64,000 bases of DNA from Mesorhizobium sp. M1E.F.Ca.ET.045.02.1.1 (lineage in GTDB: Bacteria > Pseudomonadota > Alphaproteobacteria > Rhizobiales > Rhizobiaceae): the NCBI RefSeq assembly GCF_003952485.1, contig NZ_CP034447.1, positions 4,850,501-4,914,500 on the forward strand, given 5' to 3'. Shown piece after piece: positions 1 through 7,656 of this stretch. Under the pieces are notes generated by a model, which had not been told where the DNA came from, searched no databases, and saw nothing but the letters and a program-made list of their open reading frames with translations. Position numbers and translations under genes: made by a program. How positions within the stretch are numbered: position 1 is the first letter of the stretch; every line of letters begins with the position of its first letter.

Positions 1-1080
1 GACCCTGTCGATCTGCTTTCCCTGCTCGACCTCGTCGCGCTGGCGACGGTCTGCGATGTGGTGCCGCTCACCGGGGTCAATCGCGCGTTCGTGGTCAAGG
101 GGCTGCAGGTCGCGCGCCAGCAGAAGAATGAGGGATTGGCGGCGCTGGCGCGGGTCTCGCGCATCGGCGAGCCGATCAACACTTTCCATCTCGCCTATCT
201 GATCGGGCCGCGCATCAATGCCGGCGGGCGCATCGGCGATGCCGCGCTCGGCAGCCGGCTGCTCGCCACCGACGATCCGGTGGAAGCCGCGAGCATTGCC
301 GAGACGCTCGACCGGCTCAACCAGGAACGGCAGCAGATGGAGATGGAGATGCTGGCGCAGGCGCGCGCCGAGGCCGATGCCGAACTCGCCGGCGGCAACG
401 GCCCGGCCATCGTCGTCACCGCCAGCAACAGCTGGCATCCCGGCATCGTCGGGCTGCTTGCCTCCCGCCTCAAGGAGCATGCGCGCCGTCCCGCCTTCGC
501 TATTGCCTTCAATGCCAATGGCATCGGCACAGGCTCGGGACGCTCGGTATCCGGTTTCGATCTCGGCCGGCTGGTGCGCGAGGCGGCCGATGCCGGGCTG
601 ATCGTCAAGGGTGGCGGCCACGGCATGGCGGCCGGCATCACCGTCGAGCGCGCCAAGCTCGGCGCGCTCAGAGCCTTCTTCGAGGAGCGCGCGGCGGCGG
701 ACGTGTTCCGGCTGCAGAGCGAGGAAAGCCTGGCGATCGACGGAGCCTTAGCCGCCGAGGGCGCGACGCTTTCGCTTCTCGATGCGCTGGAAAAAGCCGG
801 CCCGTTCGGTGCCGGGCATATCGCGCCGGTATTCGTGCTGCCGCGTCACAGGCTTGCCGATGCGCGGCCGATCGGCACCAATCACATCCGCGCCGACCTG
901 CAGTCGCAAAGCGGCGGCAACATCCAGGCGATCGCATTCCGCGCCGTCGACACCGCGCTCGGCGAATTTCTGTTCAAGAACAGAGGCAAGACCGTGCATG
1001 TCGCCGGTTCGCTCTCGGCGAACCATTGGAACGGCAATCGCACGGTGCAATTCCGCATCATGGATGCGGCGCTCGCATAA
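1..1080 (+). CDS. recJ: Single-stranded-DNA exonuclease RecJ (5' end cut by window edge)
   Basis: The frame is open from base 1 and ends in TAA at 1078-1080, so only the C-terminal ~359 residues are present; the DHH catalytic motifs lie to the left, outside the window. RecJ is a 5'-3' exonuclease on single-stranded DNA used in recombinational and mismatch repair. The visible part starts in the linker after the DHH domain (LATVCDVVPL), then the DHHA1 domain with its glycine-rich GGGHGMAAG signature, then the OB-fold-like nucleic-acid-binding tail ending near FRIMDAAL. The family assignment is secure from these motifs; the true start cannot be seen. It converges with the phospholipase gene on the other strand, 12 bases away. 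Confidence 0.93.
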   Translation, partial: DPVDLLSLLDLVALATVCDVVPLTGVNRAFVVKGLQVARQQKNEGLAALARVSRIGEPINTFHLAYLIGPRINAGGRIGDAALGSRLLATDDPVEAASIAETLDRLNQERQQMEMEMLAQARAEADAELAGGNGPAIVVTASNSWHPGIVGLLASRLKEHARRPAFAIAFNANGIGTGSGRSVSGFDLGRLVREAADAGLIVKGGGHGMAAGITVERAKLGALRAFFEERAAADVFRLQSEESLAIDGALAAEGATLSLLDALEKAGPFGAGHIAPVFVLPRHRLADARPIGTNHIRADLQSQSGGNIQAIAFRAVDTALGEFLFKNRGKTVHVAGSLSANHWNGNRTVQFRIMDAALA

Positions 1081-1092
1081 GGCGGGGAAAAA

Positions 1093-2067
1093 TCAGGCCA
1101 GGACCGTCTGCAGCCGCGTCAATTCGCTGATCTGAGACATCGTCGCCTGATAGCCGAGGCGGATCGCCTCGTCGGCGCGGTGGAACTCGGTCAGGCCGAT
1201 ATGGCTGAGCTTCGGCTGCAGCGACATGTCGGGCGGATCGCCGGCAAGCCTGGCGCGCGAAATCCGGTCCTGGATGATGTTGAAGGCTTCGACCATGACG
1301 CCGGTGACGCCGAGCCGGGTCTGGTGTGGATGATGCTGAGGATTGGCCTGACCGGGGCTCGGCGCGTCCTTCTCGACGACCAGTTCGCCGGCGCTGTGCT
1401 TGATCACCGCGGCGCGGCCGAACAGGTCGTAATGCAGGTTGACGGCGACGACGAGCGGCTGCTCGTAGGCGCGGCAGACCGAGACCGGCACCGGGTTGAC
1501 CAGGGCGCCGTCGACCAGCACGCGGCCATTGCAGTTCACGGGTTCGAAGACGCCGGGCAGCGCGTAGGACGCGCGCATGGCGGTGATCAGCGAGCCGTTC
1601 GACAGCCAGATCTCATGACCGGTGCGGACTTCCGAGGCGACGGCGACGAACGGCTTCATCAAATCCTCGAAACGGATACCGTCCACGTGCTCACGCAGAC
1701 GCGCATCGAGCTTCATGCCGCCGAACAGGCCGCTGCCGCGGAAATTGAGATCGAGAAGCCCGAAGATGCGCCGCTTGGTCAGGCTCCTGGCGAATTCCTC
1801 CAGCTCGTCCAATTTGCCGGCAAGATAGCAGCCGCCAACGAGCGCGCCGATCGAGGTGCCTGCGATCATCGACACTTCGATGCCGGCTTCGTCCAGCGCG
1901 CGCAGCACGCCGATGTGGGCCCAGCCACGGGCGCAGCCGCCGCCGAGCGCCAGCGAGATGCCCATCTTCTTCGCCGACTTCGGTTCGGGCACGCCGCCGG
2001 ACGATGCAGGGCCGTTGGCCTCCTGAACGTCAGGTCTGCTGCGCAATGACGCCCATTCGAGCATCAT
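1093..2067 (-). CDS. Patatin-like phospholipase (RssA/NTE type)
   Basis: 324 residues. A short variable N-terminus leads into the patatin core: the glycine-rich oxyanion loop (ALGGGCARGWAHIG, about residue 40), the nucleophile elbow GTSIG with the catalytic Ser, and the partner Asp in DGALVNPVP, which together give the Ser-Asp dyad of patatin lipid acyl hydrolases. No signal peptide, so probably a cytoplasmic or membrane-associated esterase/phospholipase; substrate unknown. I chose the ATG at 2067 because GGGGAG lies just upstream; a second ATG follows directly at 2064. The frame extends further upstream to 2211, but that part is not family-like. It stands alone, between hisI and recJ. Confidence 0.85.
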   Translation of the reverse strand: MMLEWASLRSRPDVQEANGPASSGGVPEPKSAKKMGISLALGGGCARGWAHIGVLRALDEAGIEVSMIAGTSIGALVGGCYLAGKLDELEEFARSLTKRRIFGLLDLNFRGSGLFGGMKLDARLREHVDGIRFEDLMKPFVAVASEVRTGHEIWLSNGSLITAMRASYALPGVFEPVNCNGRVLVDGALVNPVPVSVCRAYEQPLVVAVNLHYDLFGRAAVIKHSAGELVVEKDAPSPGQANPQHHPHQTRLGVTGVMVEAFNIIQDRISRARLAGDPPDMSLQPKLSHIGLTEFHRADEAIRLGYQATMSQISELTRLQTVLA

Positions 2068-2149
2068 GATCTCCCCTTGTCCCGTATCCCTTCTACCACA
2101 AGGATGTTTGAGAATAGTGAATATAAGGGATTTGTGAATATTGAATGGT

Positions 2150-2608
2150 TCACACCGGCTTCCGATACGTCTCTTGCGCATCGAACAGCGGCTTGCTGCC
2201 ATCGTCGGCAAGCGTCGCCTTGCCGTCGCTGAGCCCCACCGTCCGATAAAAGCAGGAACGTCTGCCGGTATGACAAGTTGCGTCGTGGCCCAATACTTTG
2301 ACGCTCAACCATATCGCGTCCTGGTCACAATCCGTGCGCATCTCGACGACGCGCTGGAAATTGCCCGAGGTCTCGCCCTTCTTCCATAGCGCGTTGCGCG
2401 AACGCGACCAGTAGTGCGCGATGCCGGTTTCCAGCGTCAGCGCCAGCGCCTCCGCATTCATGTGCGCGACCATCAAAAGCATGCCGTCGCCGGCGTCGGT
2501 GACGACAACGGTCACGAGGCCGGCGGCATCGAAGCGCGGAGAAAGGACGGCGCCTTCCTCCAGCGCCTTCTTGTCTGCTGGAGCTTCGGGAAATTGCAGT
2601 GACGACAT
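2150..2608 (-). CDS. hisI: Phosphoribosyl-AMP cyclohydrolase
   Basis: 152 residues. Catalyses the third step of histidine biosynthesis, opening the adenine ring of phosphoribosyl-AMP. The diagnostic segments are all present: [14 protein letters not shown], the [16 protein letters not shown] block, the metal-binding acidic stretch [10 protein letters not shown], and the C-terminal cysteine/histidine metal site [12 protein letters not shown]. It is a stand-alone HisI without the HisE pyrophosphohydrolase domain, as is usual in alphaproteobacteria. The start is uncertain: ATG 2608 fits the family length, while an in-frame ATG at 2635 lies at the edge of a repetitive palindromic element and would add nine residues. 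It is downstream of folE on the same strand with the repeat between them. Confidence 0.93.
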   Translation of the reverse strand: MSSLQFPEAPADKKALEEGAVLSPRFDAAGLVTVVVTDAGDGMLLMVAHMNAEALALTLETGIAHYWSRSRNALWKKGETSGNFQRVVEMRTDCDQDAIWLSVKVLGHDATCHTGRRSCFYRTVGLSDGKATLADDGSKPLFDAQETYRKPV

Positions 2609-2630
2609 TGCCGGTTCGTCTTTTTGCTTG

Positions 2631-2680
2631 ACCATGATCTTATCCGAAAACCGGGTCCCACTTTTCGGGACCATGGTCTG
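2631..2680. repeat. Palindromic intergenic repeat (Mesorhizobium type), copy 1
   Basis: An imperfect inverted repeat fills the folE-hisI gap: ACCATGAT...CCGAAAA at the left pairs with TTTTCGG...ACCATGGT at the right around a GC-rich loop. The same core (CCGAAAACCGG-CCCACTTTTCGGGA) recurs at about 10,710-10,745. Such elements are dispersed in intergenic spaces of rhizobial genomes. Here its edge carries an ATG in frame with hisI. Confidence 0.7.
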
Positions 2681-2691
2681 AAAGCCGGCGA

Positions 2692-3318
2692 TCAGCCACG
2701 CACCATGGTGACGAAGCGCACCTGTTCCTCGGGCGTGTCCTTGAAGACGCCGGTGAAGGTCGAGGTGAGCGTGGTCGAATCCTGCTTGCGGATGCCGCGC
2801 ATGGCCATGCACATATGCTCGGCCTCGATCATCACGGCGACGCCGCGCGGGTTGAGCACGTCCTGGATGACGCCCGCTATCTGCGCGGTCATCGCTTCCT
2901 GCGTCTGCAGGCGATGGGCGAAGATGTCGACGACGCGCGCGATCTTGGACAGGCCGACGACCTTGCCGTCCGGCAGGTAACCGACATGCGCCTTGCCGAT
3001 GATCGGCACCATATGGTGCTCGCAATGGGAGTGGAACTTGATGTCCCTGACGATGACGAGATCGTCATAGCCGGCCACTTCCTCGAAAGTGCGGCCAAGC
3101 TCCTCGGCCGGGCACATGTCGTAGCCGTTGAACATTTCGCGGAAAGCCTTGGTGACACGCTTCGGCGTGTCGACCAAGCCCTCGCGATCGGGGTTGTCGC
3201 CGGTCCAGCGCAAAAGCGTGCGCACGGCGGCCTCGACCTCGGCCTCGCTCGGCCGGTCGGTAACCGGCTTTTCCATGTAGGAGGAAGGGGGCATGAGTTT
3301 CTTGATGACGGCATCCAT
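2692..3318 (-). CDS. folE: GTP cyclohydrolase I
   Basis: 208 residues. Converts GTP to 7,8-dihydroneopterin triphosphate, the first step of tetrahydrofolate synthesis. The type IA signature is complete: the zinc ligands in [18 protein letters not shown], then [20 protein letters not shown], and the C-terminal [11 protein letters not shown] with the third zinc cysteine. I chose ATG 3318 because GGGAG lies eight bases upstream; the frame itself runs on upstream to 3507 without family similarity. A 7-bp hairpin (3335-3354) sits in the leader just before the ribosome-binding site. It is followed by hisI on the same strand and is divergent from the Fe-S scaffold-like gene. Confidence 0.96.
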   Translation of the reverse strand: MDAVIKKLMPPSSYMEKPVTDRPSEAEVEAAVRTLLRWTGDNPDREGLVDTPKRVTKAFREMFNGYDMCPAEELGRTFEEVAGYDDLVIVRDIKFHSHCEHHMVPIIGKAHVGYLPDGKVVGLSKIARVVDIFAHRLQTQEAMTAQIAGVIQDVLNPRGVAVMIEAEHMCMAMRGIRKQDSTTLTSTFTGVFKDTPEEQVRFVTMVRG

Positions 3319-3334
3319 AAAGGCGTCTCCCGTA

Positions 3335-3354
3335 GTCCCACTCAAAGGTGGGAC
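3335..3354 (-). promoter_or_regulatory. Hairpin in the folE leader
   Basis: A perfect 7-bp inverted repeat, GTCCCAC-TCAAAG-GTGGGAC on the plus strand, ends 17 bases before the folE ATG and lies just upstream of its GGGAG ribosome-binding site. There is no T-run, so it is not an intrinsic terminator. A role in mRNA stability or translation is only inference. Confidence 0.4.
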
Positions 3355-3467
3355 GAGTTGAACGGACCACGACCTTCGGGTGAAACTCGCCCGGTTTCCA
3401 GCCCGCAAGCGGCGTGAACAGATGAGCAATGACAATAGCTTGAGGTTGCCTTGTCGATGCCCGGCTG

Positions 3468-3486
3468 CGACCATTATATATGGTCG
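3468..3486. promoter_or_regulatory. 19-bp palindrome, candidate operator
   Basis: CGACCATTATATATGGTCG has perfect 7-bp arms around a TATAT centre. It lies in the 235-bp divergent region between folE and the Fe-S scaffold-like gene, 67 bases before the latter's ATG. The form is that of a dimeric repressor site; I do not recognise it as a known Irr, RirA, Fur or Zur motif. Confidence 0.45.
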
Positions 3487-3553
3487 TGCTGAGCGAAAGG
3501 AAGACACAACAGCGGCAAACGCTGTTCGCTCGGCGGCGACGGATTGGAAAAAT

Positions 3554-4000
3554 ATGATCGACGACGTCTACAATGCGAAAATTCTGGGCTTCGCTGGAAA
3601 CATCGCCCGGATCGGCCGTCTCGATCACCCCGATGCGACCGCCAGGGCGCATTCCAAATTGTGCGGCTCGACCGTCACCGTCGACTTGAAAATGGATGGC
3701 GATGTGGTGACCGATTTCGCCCATGACGTGAAGGCCTGCGCGCTCGGCCAGGCTTCCTCCTCGATCATGGCCCGGAATGTGATCGGCGCCAACGCGGATG
3801 AGCTGCGCGCGGTGCGCGAGACCATGCTGAAGATGCTGAAGGAGAACGGCGCCCCGCCGGAGGGCCGCTTTGCCGACTTGAAATATCTGGAGCCGGTGCG
3901 CGACTACAAGGCGCGCCACGCCTCGACCATGCTGACCTTCGACGCCGTGGTCGACGCGATCGGCCAGATTGAGAAGAAGCGCGCCGGACAGGCGGCTTGA
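3554..4000 (+). CDS. IscU/SufU-like iron-sulfur cluster assembly scaffold, third Cys missing
   Basis: 148 residues spanning a complete IscU/NifU N-terminal-like domain. Members build a labile Fe-S cluster on three conserved cysteines and an aspartate. Two cysteine regions are visible (Cys37 in SKLCGS, Cys62 in [12 protein letters not shown]), but the third, normally in a C-terminal R-x-K/H-C-A block, reads RHASTM around residues 121-126, so that ligand is absent. The protein may therefore carry or modify clusters differently from a classical scaffold, or bind another metal. Start ATG 3554 matches the family N-terminus (DDVYNAKIL). It is divergent from folE, with a palindromic site between them. 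Confidence 0.8.
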   Translation: MIDDVYNAKILGFAGNIARIGRLDHPDATARAHSKLCGSTVTVDLKMDGDVVTDFAHDVKACALGQASSSIMARNVIGANADELRAVRETMLKMLKENGAPPEGRFADLKYLEPVRDYKARHASTMLTFDAVVDAIGQIEKKRAGQAA

Positions 4001-4010
4001 GGACAGGGTG

Positions 4011-4916
4011 CTAGGCCGCTCGCCTTGTCACGGCGAATTCGCTTCGTATCCAGTCGGCGAAAGCCCTGGCCGGCTCGGAAAGATCCCGCAAATTTCTCGC
4101 CACCAGCCAGTAGGCACCGGACGCGACGTCGATGTCAAAGGGCTTGACCAGCGCGCCGGAGGCAAGCTCGTCGCCGATCTGCAAGAGATCGCCCAGTGCC
4201 ACGCCGTGGCCGAGCAATGCCGCCTGCTTCGAAAGCGAAGCGTCGGCGAGCATCGGGCCGCGCGCGGGCACGGCATCGGCCGGCACGCCGGCCGCCTCGA
4301 ACCAGCGCGCCCAGCTCTGGCGGTTTTCCTCGTGCAGCAGCGTGTAATGACGAAGGTCGATCGGCCTCTCCAGGGGAGGGCCGGACGCCAGCAGCGCCGG
4401 CGACAGGACCGGTGAATCGACGGTCGAAGCCAGACGCTCGGCATCGCTGCGCGGCCATGAGGTCGCGCGCTGGCTGAAGCGCAAGGCAAGCTCGGGCTGA
4501 TCGCTGCGGAACTCGATCAACCTCGGATCGACCTCCAGGTAAACGTCGATATCGGGCCGCAACTGGCGAAAGCCGTTGAGCCGCGGCACCAGCCATACCG
4601 CTGCAAGCGAGGGTTCGACGCTGACGCGCACCACCGACTGCGGCGGCGAGGTTGCCAGATCCGAAAGCACGCGGTCGATGTCATCGAAGCTCCTGACCAA
4701 CTGGTCGAGGAGCCGGCGACCAGCATCCGTCAGCTTGACGCGGCGATGGAGGCGGAGAAATAGGGGCTGGCGCAGGAAGGTCTCGAGCTCGCGGATCTGC
4801 CGGCTGATTGCGGCCTGCGAAACGTAAAGTTCCTCCGCCGCGCGGCTGAAGCTCAAGTGCCGGCCGGCCATTTCGAAACTCCTCAGCGCCGTCAGCGGCA
4901 ACCGGCCCCGCTTCAT
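4011..4916 (-). CDS. LysR-family transcriptional regulator (GcvA-like)
   Basis: 301 residues. The N-terminal winged helix-turn-helix is typical (FSRAAEELYVSQAAISRQIRE), followed by the periplasmic-binding-protein-like effector domain (SVEPSLAAVWLVPRL...) of the GcvA subgroup, which binds small ligands such as amino acids; the actual ligand is unknown. I chose ATG 4916, with GAGG nine bases upstream; a TTG start at 4931 would fall inside the ribosome-binding site. A perfect ATAAC-N5-GTTAT palindrome, which also fits the LysR T-N11-A rule, overlaps the ribosome-binding site and suggests autoregulation. The regulator is divergent from a small ORF at 5010. Confidence 0.9.
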   Translation of the reverse strand: MKRGRLPLTALRSFEMAGRHLSFSRAAEELYVSQAAISRQIRELETFLRQPLFLRLHRRVKLTDAGRRLLDQLVRSFDDIDRVLSDLATSPPQSVVRVSVEPSLAAVWLVPRLNGFRQLRPDIDVYLEVDPRLIEFRSDQPELALRFSQRATSWPRSDAERLASTVDSPVLSPALLASGPPLERPIDLRHYTLLHEENRQSWARWFEAAGVPADAVPARGPMLADASLSKQAALLGHGVALGDLLQIGDELASGALVKPFDIDVASGAYWLVARNLRDLSEPARAFADWIRSEFAVTRRAA

Positions 4917-4921
4917 TTTGC

Positions 4922-4936
4922 ATAACCTCAAGTTAT
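4922..4936. promoter_or_regulatory. LysR-type box (T-N11-A) at the regulator's own start
   Basis: ATAACCTCAAGTTAT is a perfect ATAAC-N5-GTTAT inverted repeat with the T-N11-A spacing expected of LysR binding sites. It lies 5-20 bases upstream of the regulator ATG and covers its ribosome-binding site, and lies 73 bases upstream of the divergent small ORF. Confidence 0.6.
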
Positions 4937-5009
4937 CCGAAGCGGAAACTATACTCGTTTGAAGGCGAAGGCCAGCGGCAGTCTAATCGGTGCTCGAAGG
5001 AGACCTGCC

Positions 5010-5171
5010 ATGAACCAGTTGCTGGCCATTTTGAGCGACGTCATACGGATCGCCACCTTTCAGTGGCATGGCGAAGCCGCGCGCAGCCGCTGTTGCCGTG
5101 ACCATCCAGAGGCTTCCTTGCACCACGCACCGTGGACTGACAGGCATCCCATCCGCCGATCCAGGCCATGA
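5010..5171 (+). CDS. Small ORF with strong ribosome-binding site, function unknown
   Basis: 53 residues, starting MNQLLAILSDVIRIATFQW and ending in an Arg/His/Cys-rich tail (RSRCCRDHPEASLHHAPW). A strong GAAGGAGA lies eight bases before the ATG, which is the main reason to believe it is translated. The N-terminal half could form an amphipathic helix; the tail has a CC pair and several histidines. It is divergent from the LysR gene, so it is a natural candidate target of that regulator. I do not recognise the family; a chance ORF cannot be excluded. Confidence 0.45.
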   Translation: MNQLLAILSDVIRIATFQWHGEAARSRCCRDHPEASLHHAPWTDRHPIRRSRP

Positions 5172-5245
5172 GAGCAAAAGGGCATTGCGTTCCGGGTCTG
5201 AAGCCCACATCTATCGCGCAGCGAAACGCGCTGCGGAGCTAGTGG

Positions 5246-5620
5246 TTGGCTGACCACCATGGGCATATGCACAGCGCCCGGCCTACCCAGCGCGGGCGCA
5301 ACTGGCCGGGACCCTGGCGCAAGACGCCGGGCCGCGTCCTCGGCACGTCGCTCGTGCGCCTCTACCAACTGACGCTCTCCGGCTTTGTCGGCAACAACTG
5401 CCGGCATCTGCCGACCTGTTCCGAATACGCGCATGAGGCGATCGCGCGCCACGGCTTGTGGGCCGGCGGCTGGATGGCGCTGTTCCGGGTCTCGCGCTGC
5501 GGGCCGTTCGGAACGCATGGCATCGACCGCGTTCCGGAGACGCTTGCTGAGCGTTATGTCTGGTTCATGCCGTGGCGCTACTGGCAGATCGGCAGGAAAC
5601 GCGGGCAAGCCGATGGCTGA
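5246..5620 (+). CDS. yidD: Membrane protein insertion efficiency factor YidD
   Basis: 124 residues if the TTG at 5246 is used. YidD is a small membrane-peripheral protein that aids YidC-dependent insertion. The family core is clear: an amphipathic N-terminal helix (LVRLYQLTLSGFVG), the invariant CRHLPTCSEYA, then RHGLWAGGWMALFRVSRCGPFG with the second cysteine pair and the conserved GIDRVP. The TTG start has GGAG seven bases upstream; the first ATG (5267) has none, so I favour TTG with an N-terminal His-rich extension. Unlike many bacteria, it is not next to rpmH/rnpA here. Confidence 0.9.
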   Translation: MADHHGHMHSARPTQRGRNWPGPWRKTPGRVLGTSLVRLYQLTLSGFVGNNCRHLPTCSEYAHEAIARHGLWAGGWMALFRVSRCGPFGTHGIDRVPETLAERYVWFMPWRYWQIGRKRGQADG

Positions 5621-5762
5621 TCGCATCGACGTTTCGCAGGCTGCGTTTACGGTCCGGTAGGGTTAACGACAAGCTGCACAAACACTGCGAATTTGAGACA
5701 AAATCGAGACAAGACGCCTCGCTAAGCCGCTCTCCCGTAATCCCTTTCAGGAGTGAGCTTCG

Positions 5763-6572
5763 ATGCGCCAGATGGACCGCTATCCGTTCTTTATTGCCGT
5801 TATTCTGTTCCTTCTGGCCTGGATGCTCGGCCTGCCGATGCGGGCGCAATCGGCGCCCCTTGCAGACATCCACTGCACGCTGATCCAGGATGCGGAAAGC
5901 GGCGCGACGCTTTACCAGGACGGCGTCTGCGACCGGCGCGTCAGCCCGGCTTCCACCTTCAAGGTGCCCTTGGCGCTGATCGGCTACGATGCCGGCATCC
6001 TGAGCGACCAGCACACGCCGAGCTGGGACTACAAGCCCGAGTTCAACGCGGTGAAGCGCGACCGCAAGACGGTAGATCCGACGATCTGGGAACGCGATTC
6101 CATCATCTGGTATTCGCGCGAGATCACGCGCCGGCTGGGGGCGAAAGGTTTCGCCGGCTATGTGTCGAAATTCGGTTACGGCAATGCCGATGTCTCCGGA
6201 ACCGCCGGCAAGGATGACGGCCTGACCAATTCCTGGGTGGATTCCTCGCTCGAAATCTCGCCCGTCGAGCAGGCCGCTTTCCTGCGCCGGCTGCTGGCCG
6301 GCAAAATGCCGGTGTCGGAGAAGGCGCATGAGATGACAAAAGCGATTATCCCGAGCTTCAAGGCCGGCGACTGGACGGTGCAAGGCAAGACCGGCAGCAC
6401 GGCGCTCGATAAGAACAAGCGGTCGGTCGGCTGGTTCGTCGGCTGGGCCGAGAAGGACGGCCGCCGCATCGTGTTCGCCCGGCTGGTTGTCGACGCCAGG
6501 CGCGGCGACATGCCGAAGGGTCCCGCGACGCGGGCGGCTTTCCTGAAGGACCTGCCGCGGCTGGTGAAGTGA
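5763..6572 (+). CDS. Class D (OXA-type) beta-lactamase
   Basis: 269 residues with an N-terminal hydrophobic signal segment ([16 protein letters not shown]), so it is exported to the periplasm. Catalytic motifs of class D enzymes are in order: STFK (Ser64, Lys67, the acylated Ser and carbamylated Lys), SII at 113-115 in place of the usual SxV, YGN at 139-141, and KTG at 209-211, followed by GWFVGW. It should open beta-lactam rings by a Ser acyl-enzyme; real spectrum cannot be told. The start is supported by AGGAG upstream. It stands alone among housekeeping genes with unremarkable composition, which suggests a resident chromosomal gene rather than a recent import. Confidence 0.9.
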   Translation: MRQMDRYPFFIAVILFLLAWMLGLPMRAQSAPLADIHCTLIQDAESGATLYQDGVCDRRVSPASTFKVPLALIGYDAGILSDQHTPSWDYKPEFNAVKRDRKTVDPTIWERDSIIWYSREITRRLGAKGFAGYVSKFGYGNADVSGTAGKDDGLTNSWVDSSLEISPVEQAAFLRRLLAGKMPVSEKAHEMTKAIIPSFKAGDWTVQGKTGSTALDKNKRSVGWFVGWAEKDGRRIVFARLVVDARRGDMPKGPATRAAFLKDLPRLVK

Positions 6573-6578
6573 CCGATT

Positions 6579-7415
6579 TCAGACGCTTCGGCGGGCGCGA
6601 AGAATGTGCCCGCCGGAATTGCTCGTCGCGCCGTTTGGGGCTCGCGAAAAACGGGCGGCGATTGCGCCGCTTTTGAGATCTTCGATTTCGTCGAAGCCGA
6701 GATCATTGAGGGATTTCGCCAGCGCGCCGGGATCGAAGAAGCTGATCCAGGGCTCGCCGACGGATGCGACGCGCCCGGCATGGAAGGCAAGTGCGGCCTG
6801 TCCGGCCGCATCGCGGTTCTCAGCCGGTTCGCTGTAGTCGAACACGACCTCGCAGCCGGGGATGCCGGCAATGTAGGACAGCGTGCCAAAGATCGCTTTC
6901 CGAGTAAGATAGGGCACCACTCCAAGCCACATGAAGAAACTCGGCTCAGCCGGCCTCAGGCCGGCGGACGACAGTTCCTCCGACAGAAGCTGGCGCTCGA
7001 AATTGACCGGCACAAATTTGGCGCCCAGCGGCTCTGCGAGGCCGGCATCGGCGATAAGCCGACGTTTCCAGGCTTGCGTTGCCGGGTGGTCGACCTCGAA
7101 GACCGCGAGATCGGGGTGCGGGTTGCGCAGCGAAAAGGTGTCGAGACCGGCACCGAGCACCACGAGCTGGCGAATACCGCGCCGCACGGACGCCGCCAGC
7201 CAATCCTCGGCGAGGCGGGCGCGCGCCGCCACGAACAGGCGCATGCGGCGGCTGTGCTCGTCTTCCTGCTCGAGCTCCTCTGCCGCCGGGGCGCCGTCAC
7301 CCAGAATTGTTATGGCGTAGCGGTCGCGAAACAGTCCTGCCTGCGGTGAAAGTTGATGCACTGCCCGCAAGCGCGCGACGCGAAGGGCGGTTCGACTGGG
7401 TGTGGCGTCTTCCAT
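6579..7415 (-). CDS. Class I SAM-dependent methyltransferase (Ppm1/Tcmp/LCMT-like)
   Basis: 278 residues. The order of motifs fits the leucine carboxyl methyltransferase-like superfamily: an N-terminal SRTALRVARLRAVHQ helix, the SAM-binding loop VVLGAGLDTFSLR, an acidic strand-end VFEVDHPATQAWK, and MWLGVVPYLTR. Such enzymes in bacteria methylate carboxyl or hydroxyl groups of small molecules; the substrate here is unknown. ATG 7415 is taken as start, though an in-frame TTG at 7427 with GGGGA upstream would add four residues. It is convergent with the beta-lactamase, six bases away, and no partner gene indicates a pathway. Confidence 0.83.
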   Translation of the reverse strand: MEDATPSRTALRVARLRAVHQLSPQAGLFRDRYAITILGDGAPAAEELEQEDEHSRRMRLFVAARARLAEDWLAASVRRGIRQLVVLGAGLDTFSLRNPHPDLAVFEVDHPATQAWKRRLIADAGLAEPLGAKFVPVNFERQLLSEELSSAGLRPAEPSFFMWLGVVPYLTRKAIFGTLSYIAGIPGCEVVFDYSEPAENRDAAGQAALAFHAGRVASVGEPWISFFDPGALAKSLNDLGFDEIEDLKSGAIAARFSRAPNGATSNSGGHILRARRSV

Positions 7416-7557
7416 CCGGTCATCCAAATCCGTCCCCGGACCGTTCGCAAGTCTTCGCGACCAAGCTGCGATATCGCTGGTGACATTTCCTGACGGGGCT
7501 CTTTACCTGACGCGACACTGCCTCTAAAACCGCGCCCGCCGGCCATCGTCCATGTGA

Positions 7558-7587
7558 TTGACGCTTCCGGCTAACCCTCTGCATGCT
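7558..7587 (+). promoter_or_regulatory. Possible sigma-70 promoter of thrS
   Basis: TTGACG (7558-7563), an 18-base spacer and CATGCT (7582-7587) lie 70 bases upstream of the thrS ATG. The -35 is good and the -10 weak. Nothing T-box-like is visible in the leader. Confidence 0.3.
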
Positions 7588-7656
7588 CCAGCACATTCCT
7601 GCGACATGCATTTTCACCACCCGCGCTCGTTTGCGGGACTGGATAGGAGACCTCTG

